Below are positions 53,355 to 61,506 of a stretch of 64,000 nt of DNA, one piece after another (the first letter of the stretch is position 1; every line of letters begins with the position of its first letter). The stretch comes from Anaerolineales bacterium (GTDB lineage: Bacteria > Chloroflexota > Anaerolineae > Anaerolineales > Villigracilaceae): the NCBI GenBank assembly GCA_020060625.1, contig JAGUZU010000016.1, positions 101,728 through 165,727 of the forward strand. Direction: 5' to 3'. A model generated the notes under the pieces. It was not told where the DNA came from, searched no databases, and was given only the letters and a program-made list of their open reading frames with translations. Both the position numbers and the translations under genes were made by a program.

Positions 53355-54686
53355 ATGGCAAAGATCGAACTTACCCGCAATCCCTTCATAAAGAACGCCA
53401 TCAAAAGCCGCTATCCACAGCTGGCGGTCTTTATCGTTATGTTGGTGGGATACATTTTCGCCATTCTCGCAGGGCTGATCGGCACGCCAGTCGGAAGTCA
53501 TAACTTTAGCATCGTCTTTGTGTGGATCGCATGGTGGGCAGTTCTCATTCTCGTGGCTGTCCCATTCTTCGGGCGGGGATGGTGCGCGGTTTGTCCCATT
53601 CCACTACCTGGTGAGTGGTTACAACGTGGTGCAGTATTAAGCCCACCAGAAAAAAGACCGAAATGGCTCAACCTGCGCGTGCCCAAAATGTTCCGCAACA
53701 TCTGGCTGCAAAATATTTCATTCCTTCTGCTTGCACTTTTTAGTAGTGTTTTGCTTACCACTCCAAATATCACAGGGATCGTTTTGGCAGTCATGCTTTT
53801 CGCTGCAATTGGACTAAGCACGATCTTCGAACGCCGCGCCTTCTGCCGTTATCTCTGTCCCGTTGGCGGATTTATCGGACTCTACTCTCAGACCGCTCCC
53901 ATCGAATTACGAATTAAAGACAAGCAGGTTTGCGTGAAGTGCGAAGGCAAGCCTTGCTATAACGGTTCAGCCGCCGGCTATGGCTGTCCGTGGGATGTCT
54001 TCCCCGGCGGGCTGACCAAGAACACCTACTGTGGTCTGTGCATGGAATGCATCCGCACCTGCCCGCATGACAATATCGCAATAAATCTGCGTCCCTTTTC
54101 TGCTGACCTTGCCAAACCATCCACCCGCATGGATGAAGCCTTCAAAGCCTTCATCATGCTCGGCTCGGCGATGATCTATGCAGGCGTATTGCTCGGTCCG
54201 TGGGGCACGCTCAAAGACGCGGCGTATGGCGTAGGTACGGGCGCATGGTTCATTTATGCTGTTGTGTTTCTCGCCATCATCTTTGGCATCTTACCTGGTT
54301 TCTTCTCATTGGGGCTGCTGAAGACAAAAAGCAATCTGCCATTCAAACAACGTTTCGCATCTCTTTCCACTGCCCTCATCCCATTGGGACTGATGTTCTG
54401 GGTCGCGTTCAGTTTATCGTTTGTCCTTACCAATGCTTCCTACATTCTTGCTGCGCTCTCCGATCCATTAGGACTTGGATGGAATCTTTTTGGTACAGCC
54501 AATTTCGCATGGCAACCCATGTTGACGACAATTCTTGCCCCCGCTCAAACACTCGCCTTGGTCGTTGGTTTGATCTGGTCGGCGCGGACAGCTCAAAAAT
54601 CCGCGAGTGAGGCGGGAGTGTCTCCGTTGCCCATCATCTTTTATTCTTTTGTCGCTACATCCACCATGCTTTGGTTACTGCTATGA
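53355..54686 (+). CDS. Membrane polyferredoxin (FtrD/NapH-like)
   Basis: This 443-residue protein has helices with GRGWCAVCPIPLPGEWLQRG, FCRYLCPVGGFIGLYSQ and the ferredoxin region CVKCEGKPCYNGSAAGYGCPWDVFPGG and CGLCMECIRTCPHDNIAI. Two [4Fe-4S] centres are expected. FtrD-type proteins donate or accept electrons in FTR1-linked ferrous iron uptake. It overlaps the following CuA-cytochrome gene by 4 nt, so the two products probably form a complex. Confidence 0.93.
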   Translation: MAKIELTRNPFIKNAIKSRYPQLAVFIVMLVGYIFAILAGLIGTPVGSHNFSIVFVWIAWWAVLILVAVPFFGRGWCAVCPIPLPGEWLQRGAVLSPPEKRPKWLNLRVPKMFRNIWLQNISFLLLALFSSVLLTTPNITGIVLAVMLFAAIGLSTIFERRAFCRYLCPVGGFIGLYSQTAPIELRIKDKQVCVKCEGKPCYNGSAAGYGCPWDVFPGGLTKNTYCGLCMECIRTCPHDNIAINLRPFSADLAKPSTRMDEAFKAFIMLGSAMIYAGVLLGPWGTLKDAAYGVGTGAWFIYAVVFLAIIFGILPGFFSLGLLKTKSNLPFKQRFASLSTALIPLGLMFWVAFSLSFVLTNASYILAALSDPLGLGWNLFGTANFAWQPMLTTILAPAQTLALVVGLIWSARTAQKSASEAGVSPLPIIFYSFVATSTMLWLLL

Positions 54687-55666
54687 GACGAGCAGAATTA
54701 CTTTCACGCATTTTGATCATCATTGGAATCATCCTTGCGGTTGGCGCGCCGTTGTACTTCTGGAAGAGCACACCGATCATCCATGCGCAGATGGCAGATG
54801 ATGGTGGATGGAGTCCCGATGTTATACAAGCGGAAGTTGGAAAGCCCATCCGTTTGAAATTCACCTCGGATGATGTGGTGCATGGCTTTGCTGTCGGTCA
54901 AATGGACATGCAAAGCATGGACATTCTTCCCGGCAAGGTAACGGACGTTACCCTGAATTTTGACAAGCCCGGGATTTACACTTTCTTCTGCACACGCTGG
55001 TGCGGACTCAATCACTGGCGGATGCGCGGCACAATTGAAGTCAGCGGTTCGCCTTCGGACCCTGAGCCTATTTCGCCTCCGTTATACGTTTCTTTAGACC
55101 TCGACATTGACGCTCCGCACGATGCGCCGATCATTCCATCTCAAACACCTTTTGCAATTCGCGGAGAATCACTTGCAACCCAATTACCAATTAACATCTA
55201 CCCATCACCCGACTATTATCTTTCCCATTCTCCCTATCAGGTCTTTACCGACCTATCCAACACATCCCTCTCTGAATCCCAGCGTTGGGATGTGGTTGCC
55301 TACATTTGGCAATCCAACACAACAAAGGAATCTCTTGAAAACGGAAAACAACTCTACGCCCAAAACTGTGCCGCCTGTCACGGCGAGAACGGAGCGGGTG
55401 ACGGTGTCTTTGCAGATGACCTGGCTCAGGCTGGAGAAGCATCCATGCAAAGCATGAGCGGCGCAATGGATATGATGATGCAAACACCTGTTGATTTTAC
55501 CGACCCCACGCGGATGCTTGGCGCAAGTCCTGCACTGTTACAGGGAAAAATTCTACGCGGTGGCATGGGCACGGGCATGCCCATGTGGGGTTCGATCTTC
55601 ACTGAAGAACAAATCTGGGACTTAATTGCATATCTTTACTCGTTCCAGTTTGAATATGAAAAGTAA
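54683..55666 (+). CDS. CuA-cupredoxin fused to cytochrome c
   Basis: This 327-residue membrane-anchored protein has an N-terminal helix and a CuA-type domain with Cys103-x3-Cys107-x3-His111-x2-Met114 and a His in DDVVHGFAVGQM. A class I cytochrome c with Cys229-x2-Cys232-His233 follows and a distal Met within MGTGMPMWGS. This matches the caa3-oxidase subunit II order, but no oxidase subunit I is present. It could accept electrons when Fe(II) is oxidised for transport. The Met-rich loop SMQSMSGAMDMMMQ lies between. Confidence 0.93.
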   Translation: MRRAELLSRILIIIGIILAVGAPLYFWKSTPIIHAQMADDGGWSPDVIQAEVGKPIRLKFTSDDVVHGFAVGQMDMQSMDILPGKVTDVTLNFDKPGIYTFFCTRWCGLNHWRMRGTIEVSGSPSDPEPISPPLYVSLDLDIDAPHDAPIIPSQTPFAIRGESLATQLPINIYPSPDYYLSHSPYQVFTDLSNTSLSESQRWDVVAYIWQSNTTKESLENGKQLYAQNCAACHGENGAGDGVFADDLAQAGEASMQSMSGAMDMMMQTPVDFTDPTRMLGASPALLQGKILRGGMGTGMPMWGSIFTEEQIWDLIAYLYSFQFEYEK

Positions 55667-55675
55667 GGAGACACT

Positions 55676-56137
55676 ATGAGCAAGAAACATAAGAGACAAA
55701 AACAAAAGCAGAAATTCCCGTGGGTATTTGCTGCCATTGGCGGAGTTCTGCTGGTTCTGGCGGCATTCCTCTTTGCCAGGCAGAACGGTTATGGTGGCGG
55801 GACACCCTCCATTTCGGTCGATCAGAAAAGGATTGATTACGGCGATGTGAAATTCAACGTGGAAAAAACTTTCGCGATCAAAGTTACCAATACAGGCGAT
55901 GGTACATTGCGGTTCAAAGAAGAGCCATACATCGAAGTGCTGGAGGGGTGCTGACCTCCTCAACTTACCATCGGTTCGATGGTACTCAAACCTGGCGAAA
56001 GCACAATCGTTGAATCATCTGTCTTTATGATGCACGAAGGCATGGATGGTCCACATAATTTTGCGGTTCATTTGAAAACAAACGATCCTGCAAACCCCGA
56101 TCTGATCGTAAATATCTTATCCAACTGGATACCCTGA
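55676..56137 (+). CDS. Candidate selenoprotein, Ig-like membrane-anchored protein with in-frame UGA
   Basis: Read through one TGA at 55952-55954, the frame gives 153 residues. A basic start and one helix precede an Ig-like (DUF1573-type) fold: SISVDQKRIDYGDVKFNVEKTFAIKVTN before, and IGSMVLKPGESTIVE, FMMHEGMDGPHNFAVHLKTNDPANPD after. The UGA is residue 93 in EGC-U-PPQ, where I recall relatives having CCPP, so a Cys-to-Sec change is suggested. The frame stays open for 60 codons after it, to the stop at 56135. A SECIS-like hairpin follows the UGA. It lies 9 nt after the cytochrome gene and 19 nt before FTR1. The alternative is a nonsense mutation or base error. Confidence 0.78.
55966..55984 (+). 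promoter_or_regulatory. SECIS-like hairpin after the in-frame UGA
   Basis: TACCATC (55966-55972) pairs with GATGGTA (55978-55984) around loop GGTTC. The loop begins 18 nt after the UGA and starts with GGU, as in bacterial SECIS elements that sit inside the coding region just past the Sec codon. Confidence 0.65.
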
Positions 56138-56156
56138 AATTGAGAGGTCATATTCA

Positions 56157-56984
56157 ATGCTTGCAAGTTTTCTACTGTCGCTGCGTGAGGGATTGGAAGC
56201 CGCCCTCATTATCGGAATCGTATTGGGAGTATTGCTCAAATTAAAGCGCACCGATTTAAATGGTATTGTCTGGCGCGGAGTCGGGCTGGCAGCCTTATTA
56301 AGCCTGATATCCGCAATTGCACTTAACGTGCTTGGGATGGAATTCGAAGGTAAAGGTGAGGAGATTTTTGAGGGAGTTGCCATGCTCCTTGCCGCAGGTG
56401 TGCTCACCTGGATGATCTTATGGATGCGCAATCATGGCGGGAGTCTCAAGAGTGAGATTGAGGAGCAGACCAGCCAGGCGGCGTTGGGAAGCGGACAAAA
56501 AGCCCTGTTCGCTCTGGCGTTTCTGGCTGTGTTCCGCGAGGGCATTGAACTGGCGCTATTCCTGCTTGCCGCACGCCTGACATCCAGTCCGCTTCAAACC
56601 ATTTCAGGTGCATTAATGGGATTGTCGAGTGCGGCAATTTTGGGATGGATGTTGTTTGCTTCCGCGATAAAACTCAGCTTGCATGGATTCTTCCGAACGA
56701 CAAATACCCTGCTGATCATCTTTGCGGCGGGACTGGTCGGATTGGGCATCCATGAGTTAAATGAAGCGGGCGTCATCCCTTCAGTCATCGAGCACGTGTG
56801 GGATGTTAACGGAATCCTGAGCGATAAAAGTGAAACTGGCTTGCTTCTAAAAGCGCTCGTTGGATATAACGGAAATCCATCGTTAACTGAAGTAATTGCC
56901 TACGTTGCCTATCTGGTGGCATTGGGCGCCATCGTGTTTACAAAGAAGGAAAGGCACAAGCCTGTGATGGTGACAACGAAATAA
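56157..56984 (+). CDS. FTR1-family iron permease
   Basis: This 275-residue, seven-helix protein has both REGLE-type motifs: SLREGLEAALIIGIVLGVL near the N-terminus and VFREGIELALFLLAA near residue 125. FTR1 moves Fe(III) made by an oxidase partner (Fet3 in yeast, FtrB/EfeB-type in bacteria). Here the partners would be the CuA cupredoxins and polyferredoxin of the same operon. A bidirectional terminator follows. Confidence 0.95.
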   Translation: MLASFLLSLREGLEAALIIGIVLGVLLKLKRTDLNGIVWRGVGLAALLSLISAIALNVLGMEFEGKGEEIFEGVAMLLAAGVLTWMILWMRNHGGSLKSEIEEQTSQAALGSGQKALFALAFLAVFREGIELALFLLAARLTSSPLQTISGALMGLSSAAILGWMLFASAIKLSLHGFFRTTNTLLIIFAAGLVGLGIHELNEAGVIPSVIEHVWDVNGILSDKSETGLLLKALVGYNGNPSLTEVIAYVAYLVALGAIVFTKKERHKPVMVTTK

Positions 56985-57018
56985 CAAAATGCCTTCGGTA
57001 ATTACCGAAGGCATTTTG
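56985..57018. terminator. Bidirectional terminator between FTR1 and metal ATPase genes
   Basis: A perfect 34-nt palindrome with arms of 17 nt (CAAAATGCCTTCGGTAA) lies between two convergent genes, with T-rich flanks on both strands. Confidence 0.88.
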
Positions 57019-57020
57019 TC

Positions 57021-59108
57021 TTATTTTTGTTTCAACAACCTTGCCGAGTTTCCCATGATGCCAATATCGGGCAGGGACTGCGCGGCGGCGGCGAGAACCG
57101 GCGGGAGAATACCAAATGCCGCCAGGGATAATCCAAAGACATTGTAGATCATCGTGAATGCCAGATTCGTTTTAACGATTCTCATTGTTCGTTTGGCGAT
57201 CTTCAACACATCGGGAACCAAATTCCAGTCTTCGCGCATGAGGGCGATGTGAGCCGCTTCGATGGCGACATCTGTTCCAGCCGCGCCCATTGCAATGCCG
57301 ATATCCGCCTGGGCGAGGGCGGGCGCATCGTTGACGCCGTCGCCGATCATGACAACGACATGTCCCTTTGCCTGATATTCCTTCACGATGTTGATCTTGT
57401 TTTCTGGCAAAAGATTGGCACGATAGGAAACACCCAATTTTTCTGCCAGCGCGGAGGCGGTTCTTTCGTTGTCGCCCGTGAGCAATTCGATGTGACGAAT
57501 GCCCAGTGTGCGGACTTCCTTGAGCGCGGCTGGAACTTCGGAACGCAACGTGTCAGAAGCAGCGAAGACACCGACCAATTCAGTATTGCTTTCCATAAAC
57601 AGCAGCGTTTTACCCTGCGCTTCAAGATCGGCGGTCATGGCTAATGTCTCTGCGGCGGGAATCATGCGGCGGTTGCCGATGGCAATGCGGCGCGCGTCGA
57701 TCACAGCGCGAACACCCTGTCCGGGTACGGATTCAAAATCCTTCGGTTCAATCAGAGAAATATTTTCCTCACGCGCCAGCCTGCGGACTGCTTCCGCCAG
57801 TGGGTGTTCGGAATAGCGTTCAGCGGATGCGGCGATGGAGAGGATCTCGGTGCGGGAAAGTCCGTTCAACGAAATGACATCGGTCACCTGCGGTTGACCC
57901 AGGGTAAGCGTGCCTGTTTTATCGACCAGCAAAACATCGGCGCGGGCAAGCAATTCAAGATACTTGCCACCTTTGATGAGGAGTCCGCGTTTGGCGCTGG
58001 CTCCAATAGAGGCAAGCATGGCAACGGGAGTTGCCAGAGCAAAGGAACAGGAACAAGCCACAAGCAGTACTGCTGCTGTGGAAAGGGGATTACGCGTAAA
58101 AAGAAATGTCAACGCGGCGATGACAGCGACAACAGGCAGATACCAGGCGCTGAATTTGTCGGCGATTCGTTGCACGTTGGCGCGGTGCGCTTCAGCCTCC
58201 TCCACCATTTTCACCACGCGTCCGAAGGTGGTATCCACACCGATGCGGTCTGTACGGATGCGCAGACTGCCGAGTTTGGCAATCGTCGCGGCGTAGACGT
58301 GTGTTCCGCTTGCGGCTTCGACAGGCATGGATTCGCCTGTGATGGCAGACTGATCAACGGTTGCCTGCCCGCTGATGACTTCACCGTCCACGGCGATCTT
58401 TTCACCGGGACGCACGATCACAATATCGCCGACTTTCACCTGCGCGATGGGGAGTTCGATCTCCAATCCCATTTGTTCGACGCGCGCAGTTTGGGGCGCA
58501 AGAGAAGTAAGTTCCTTAACTGCACGCCGCGCGCTTTCGGTGGTGAAGTTCTCAACATAATCACCGATACGCATGAACACAACCACCAATGCCGCTGTTA
58601 CCCATTGACCCACTGCAAGCGCGGCAAGCACGCCGAGAGTCATCAAGGTGTGCGAAATGATCTGGCGTTTGAGTGTGGCGCGGATGACATTCATGAAGAC
58701 AGGATAACCGCCTGCAAGTACCAGTACCAAACCAAGCAGGAAAGGCACGCGCTCGTTTAGAAGATCAAACAATCCCAAGACTTCACCAAATATAACCACG
58801 CTAAGAATGGTCGTGAATACGCTGACAAGCATGATGGTTAGTTTGCGGTTGAAATCGCCCATCGAAACGGGAGCAGGCTTGGGGGAGTCGGAAGCGGGCA
58901 CATCATATCCCGCACCTTGAACCGCAGAGCGAATGGTTGGCATGTCCACTTGTGTGGGGTCGAGTTGTACTATCGCTTTTTCAGTGCCGAGAAACACATT
59001 CACGGATTGCACGCCAGGCAGTTTTTCGATGGCATGTTGAACATGCTGGGTGCATTCGGCGCAGTCCATGCCTGAGATGGAGATTTCGAGAGTTTGAGTA
59101 TTAGTCAT
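57021..59108 (-). CDS. P1B-type heavy-metal ATPase with CSC motif
   Basis: This 695-residue pump has an N-terminal HMA domain (SGMDCAECTQHV), then a membrane core. Motifs are DKTGTLTLGQ, SEHPLAEAVRRLA, LTGDNERTA and [20 protein letters not shown]. The transmembrane metal motif is VACSCSFALATP, that is CSC in place of CPC. The end (LPDIGIMGNSARLLKQK) carries a conserved Asp as in Zn/Cd/Pb pumps. It overlaps the CmtR-like repressor gene by 8 nt, so metal-induced export of Cd, Pb or Zn is the best reading. Confidence 0.93.
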   Translation of the reverse strand: MTNTQTLEISISGMDCAECTQHVQHAIEKLPGVQSVNVFLGTEKAIVQLDPTQVDMPTIRSAVQGAGYDVPASDSPKPAPVSMGDFNRKLTIMLVSVFTTILSVVIFGEVLGLFDLLNERVPFLLGLVLVLAGGYPVFMNVIRATLKRQIISHTLMTLGVLAALAVGQWVTAALVVVFMRIGDYVENFTTESARRAVKELTSLAPQTARVEQMGLEIELPIAQVKVGDIVIVRPGEKIAVDGEVISGQATVDQSAITGESMPVEAASGTHVYAATIAKLGSLRIRTDRIGVDTTFGRVVKMVEEAEAHRANVQRIADKFSAWYLPVVAVIAALTFLFTRNPLSTAAVLLVACSCSFALATPVAMLASIGASAKRGLLIKGGKYLELLARADVLLVDKTGTLTLGQPQVTDVISLNGLSRTEILSIAASAERYSEHPLAEAVRRLAREENISLIEPKDFESVPGQGVRAVIDARRIAIGNRRMIPAAETLAMTADLEAQGKTLLFMESNTELVGVFAASDTLRSEVPAALKEVRTLGIRHIELLTGDNERTASALAEKLGVSYRANLLPENKINIVKEYQAKGHVVVMIGDGVNDAPALAQADIGIAMGAAGTDVAIEAAHIALMREDWNLVPDVLKIAKRTMRIVKTNLAFTMIYNVFGLSLAAFGILPPVLAAAAQSLPDIGIMGNSARLLKQK

Positions 59109-59451
59109 TTTTAGAAGCCTTTACATTGTAGCGTGTGCATTCATAGACACCTTTTGCAACATCGGCGAGCAGTTGGTCTGCCAGCGTGAGCAATTGCCCG
59201 ACGCGTTGATCGCTTAGTTCATAGTAAACAAACCGCCCCTGCTGTTCGGCAATGACAAGCCCACAATCGCGTAAACACGCAAGATGGTTGGATACATTCG
59301 ATTGCGTGAGTCCAGTCGCTTCCACAATTTCACCCACGGTGAGGGCTCCATTGTGCAGGGCGTCCAGGATTGAAAGTCGGGAAGGGTCGGAGAAGCCGCG
59401 AAAGAGTTTGGCTTGTATTTCAATGGATTTTGGATTAGCAAGTAGTAACAT
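59101..59451 (-). CDS. ArsR/SmtB-family metal repressor, CmtR-like
   Basis: This 116-residue winged-helix repressor has the DNA-reading helix GLTQSNVSNHLACLRDCGLV. Cys59 and Cys63 in that segment and Cys105 near the C-terminus (YECTRY) match the CmtR arrangement for Cd(II)/Pb(II) sensing. The ATG at 59451 has AAAGGA 7 nt upstream; an earlier ATG at 59466 lies within the operator palindrome. It represses itself and the metal ATPase. Confidence 0.92.
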   Translation of the reverse strand: MLLLANPKSIEIQAKLFRGFSDPSRLSILDALHNGALTVGEIVEATGLTQSNVSNHLACLRDCGLVIAEQQGRFVYYELSDQRVGQLLTLADQLLADVAKGVYECTRYNVKASKND

Positions 59452-59464
59452 TCCAATTCCTTTC

Positions 59465-59492
59465 ATATCATCATATCAGTATATGATGATAT
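59465..59492. promoter_or_regulatory. ArsR/CmtR-like operator
   Basis: ATATCATCATAT and ATATGATGATAT form a perfect 12-4-12 inverted repeat around CAGT, 13 nt upstream of the repressor start. This is the expected form of an ArsR-family operator. Confidence 0.82.
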
Positions 59493-59566
59493 TATATCCA
59501 AGATAGAAAAACTGTCAAGCTACCACTTTGTTAGGGGGCATAAAGTTCCAGACGATAAGTGGCTGA

Positions 59567-60706
59567 TTATCTATTTACAACAGGCAATGTGAAAGCGAAG
59601 GTACTTCCCTGTCCATCCCCAGCTGATTCCACCCAAATGCGTCCATGTTGTGCTTCTACAAGAGCGCGGGCAATCGTCAAACCGATGCCGCTTCCGCCGC
59701 CTGCCTGACGTGAACGGGATTTATCCACGCGATAGAAACGGTCGAAGATGTGGGAGAGATGTTCAGAGGGAATTCCCACACCTGTGTCATGAACAGTAAT
59801 TTGAATTTCATCCTTTACTTGTTTTGCGGTGATTGTGATCCTGCCACCTTCTGGCGTATATTGCAAGCCATTGCCAATGAGATTTGTCAGGATCTGGATG
59901 GCGCGGTCTTCGTCGGCAAGGACAGGCGGGAGGTTGGGATTTAGGTCAAAGTCTAGTGTGATGCGTTTGGCTTGGGCTTTCGCGGCGAGTCGTTTGGTCA
60001 CAGTATGCACGAGAGATGAAATGTTCACGGAGCGAATATCCAATTGATAGGCGCGGGCTTCCACACGGCTGAGTTCCTGCAAATCATCCACGAGCCGATT
60101 GAGGCGGTCTGCCTCTGTGTGAACTTGTTGAAATGTTTCATCGGTGGCAGGCAGGATGCCATCCATCAGACCTTCCATCGAACCCTTGATGGCGGTGAGT
60201 GGTGTACGCAACTCATGGCTGACATCGCCGATCAGACGACGACGCATGGATTCAATCTGATTTAGTTTCTCTGCCATCTGATTGAAACGTATGGCAAGTT
60301 GTGCGAGTTCGTCTTTGCCGCTGACCTGTACGCGCTCATCATACCGCCCGTCAGCGATGCGCTGCGCGGCTTGTGACATGGCTTGAACAGGCGCAATCAC
60401 GCGGCGTGTGAAAAAGAAACTGAGCAACATGGCGGCGACCGTCGCGGCAAATGCGGCGTACAGGAGCGCCTCATTGAAACTGGCGCGGAAATCAATATAT
60501 AGTTGTGGCATGGAATTATCATTTTGCCCCATCATCATCCCGTTTCCCATTCCCATTCCACCGTCCATCATCCCCATATGACGATTAAAGGAAGCAGGCA
60601 ATGCAAACTGGCTGGCAAGGATCAGGACGATCACCCCCACGACGACAATGACAAGATAGGATAGCAATAATTTTGCGCCAAAGTGGCTTCTCAAATAGTC
60701 ATTCAT
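59567..60706 (-). CDS. Sensor histidine kinase with Met-rich sensor loop
   Basis: This 379-residue kinase has two helices flanking a short extracytoplasmic loop with HMGMMDGGMGMGNGMMMGQNDNSM, then a HAMP domain. HisKA follows with phospho-His in IGDVSHELRTPLTA and HATPase_c (LTNLIGNGLQYTPEGG, VHDTGVGIP, GSGIGLTIARALVEAQHG). The Met cluster suggests direct sensing of Cu(I) or Ag(I) outside the membrane. Its start overlaps the regulator stop by 4 nt. Confidence 0.93.
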   Translation of the reverse strand: MNDYLRSHFGAKLLLSYLVIVVVGVIVLILASQFALPASFNRHMGMMDGGMGMGNGMMMGQNDNSMPQLYIDFRASFNEALLYAAFAATVAAMLLSFFFTRRVIAPVQAMSQAAQRIADGRYDERVQVSGKDELAQLAIRFNQMAEKLNQIESMRRRLIGDVSHELRTPLTAIKGSMEGLMDGILPATDETFQQVHTEADRLNRLVDDLQELSRVEARAYQLDIRSVNISSLVHTVTKRLAAKAQAKRITLDFDLNPNLPPVLADEDRAIQILTNLIGNGLQYTPEGGRITITAKQVKDEIQITVHDTGVGIPSEHLSHIFDRFYRVDKSRSRQAGGGSGIGLTIARALVEAQHGRIWVESAGDGQGSTFAFTLPVVNR

Positions 60707-61386
60707 GATGGTTCATCCTCAAAGCGATAACCCACACCGCGCACGGTGGCGATCAGATCATCGCGCCCCAACTTTTGACGGACATGACCGAGATGCACAT
60801 CCACCACACGCATTTCACCAAAGTATTCGCCGCCCCACACCTTTTCAAGTAATTGGTCACGGGTCAGGACACGTCCGCGATTTTCAGCCAATGCTTTCAA
60901 TAGATCAAATTCAATGGCGGTCAACTCGATTGGATTTTCATCTACAAGGACGGTGCGCGCACCTGTGTCAATGCGGATGTGTTTGAAAGACAGCACGCTT
61001 CCTTCCACGCCCGAGCCTGCTCCTGTTTTCAGACGCCGTAACGCTGCCTTGACCCGAGCCACCAACTCGCGCGGGCTGAACGGCTTGGTCACATAATCAT
61101 CTGCCCCAACTGAAAGACCAACAATCTTATCGGTCTCTTCTGTTCTTGCCGTAAGCATGATGACATATACTTCGGATTCGCGCCGCAAACGCGAGAGCAG
61201 TTCAATTCCATCCATGCCGGGAAGCATGATGTCCAGAATGATCAAATCAGGCTTGAAGGCGCGTGCGGCTTTGAGACCTGCATTGCCGTCCGCAGCAGTG
61301 TATATCTCGTACCCTTCAGGCTTGAGATACGCGCTGACCAGATTTGTAATGGAAGGTTCATCGTCAATGACCAGGATTTTTGCCAT
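60703..61386 (-). CDS. OmpR-family response regulator
   Basis: This 227-residue regulator has a receiver (ILVIDDEPSITNLV, phospho-Asp in LIILDIMLPGMDG near residue 51, LTARTEETD, VTKPFSPREL) and a winged-helix output (LTAIEFDLLKALAENRGRVLTRDQLLEKVWG). It is co-transcribed with the Met-rich kinase, forming a probable metal-responsive system. The promoter region carries site G and a hairpin. Confidence 0.94.
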   Translation of the reverse strand: MAKILVIDDEPSITNLVSAYLKPEGYEIYTAADGNAGLKAARAFKPDLIILDIMLPGMDGIELLSRLRRESEVYVIMLTARTEETDKIVGLSVGADDYVTKPFSPRELVARVKAALRRLKTGAGSGVEGSVLSFKHIRIDTGARTVLVDENPIELTAIEFDLLKALAENRGRVLTRDQLLEKVWGGEYFGEMRVVDVHLGHVRQKLGRDDLIATVRGVGYRFEDEPS

Positions 61387-61458
61387 AGTATGCTCGCTGA
61401 TAAGATTTAATCACATTTATTGTTGTTCTGATTGTAATGGCAATTGATACAAGCAAAA

Positions 61459-61485
61459 TGCGCCGAATGGCTTATATCGGCGCAT
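61459..61485. promoter_or_regulatory. Operator-like site G within a hairpin
   Basis: On the minus strand TAAGCCA-TT-CGGCGCA (61459-61474) differs from site F in one base. A larger palindrome with arms TGCGCCGA/TCGGCGCA surrounds it, so it may also end transcription of the upstream Met-rich gene. It lies 73 nt before the regulator start. Confidence 0.55.
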
Positions 61486-61506
61486 CGCGTTGGTTAGCCT
61501 GAGGAA

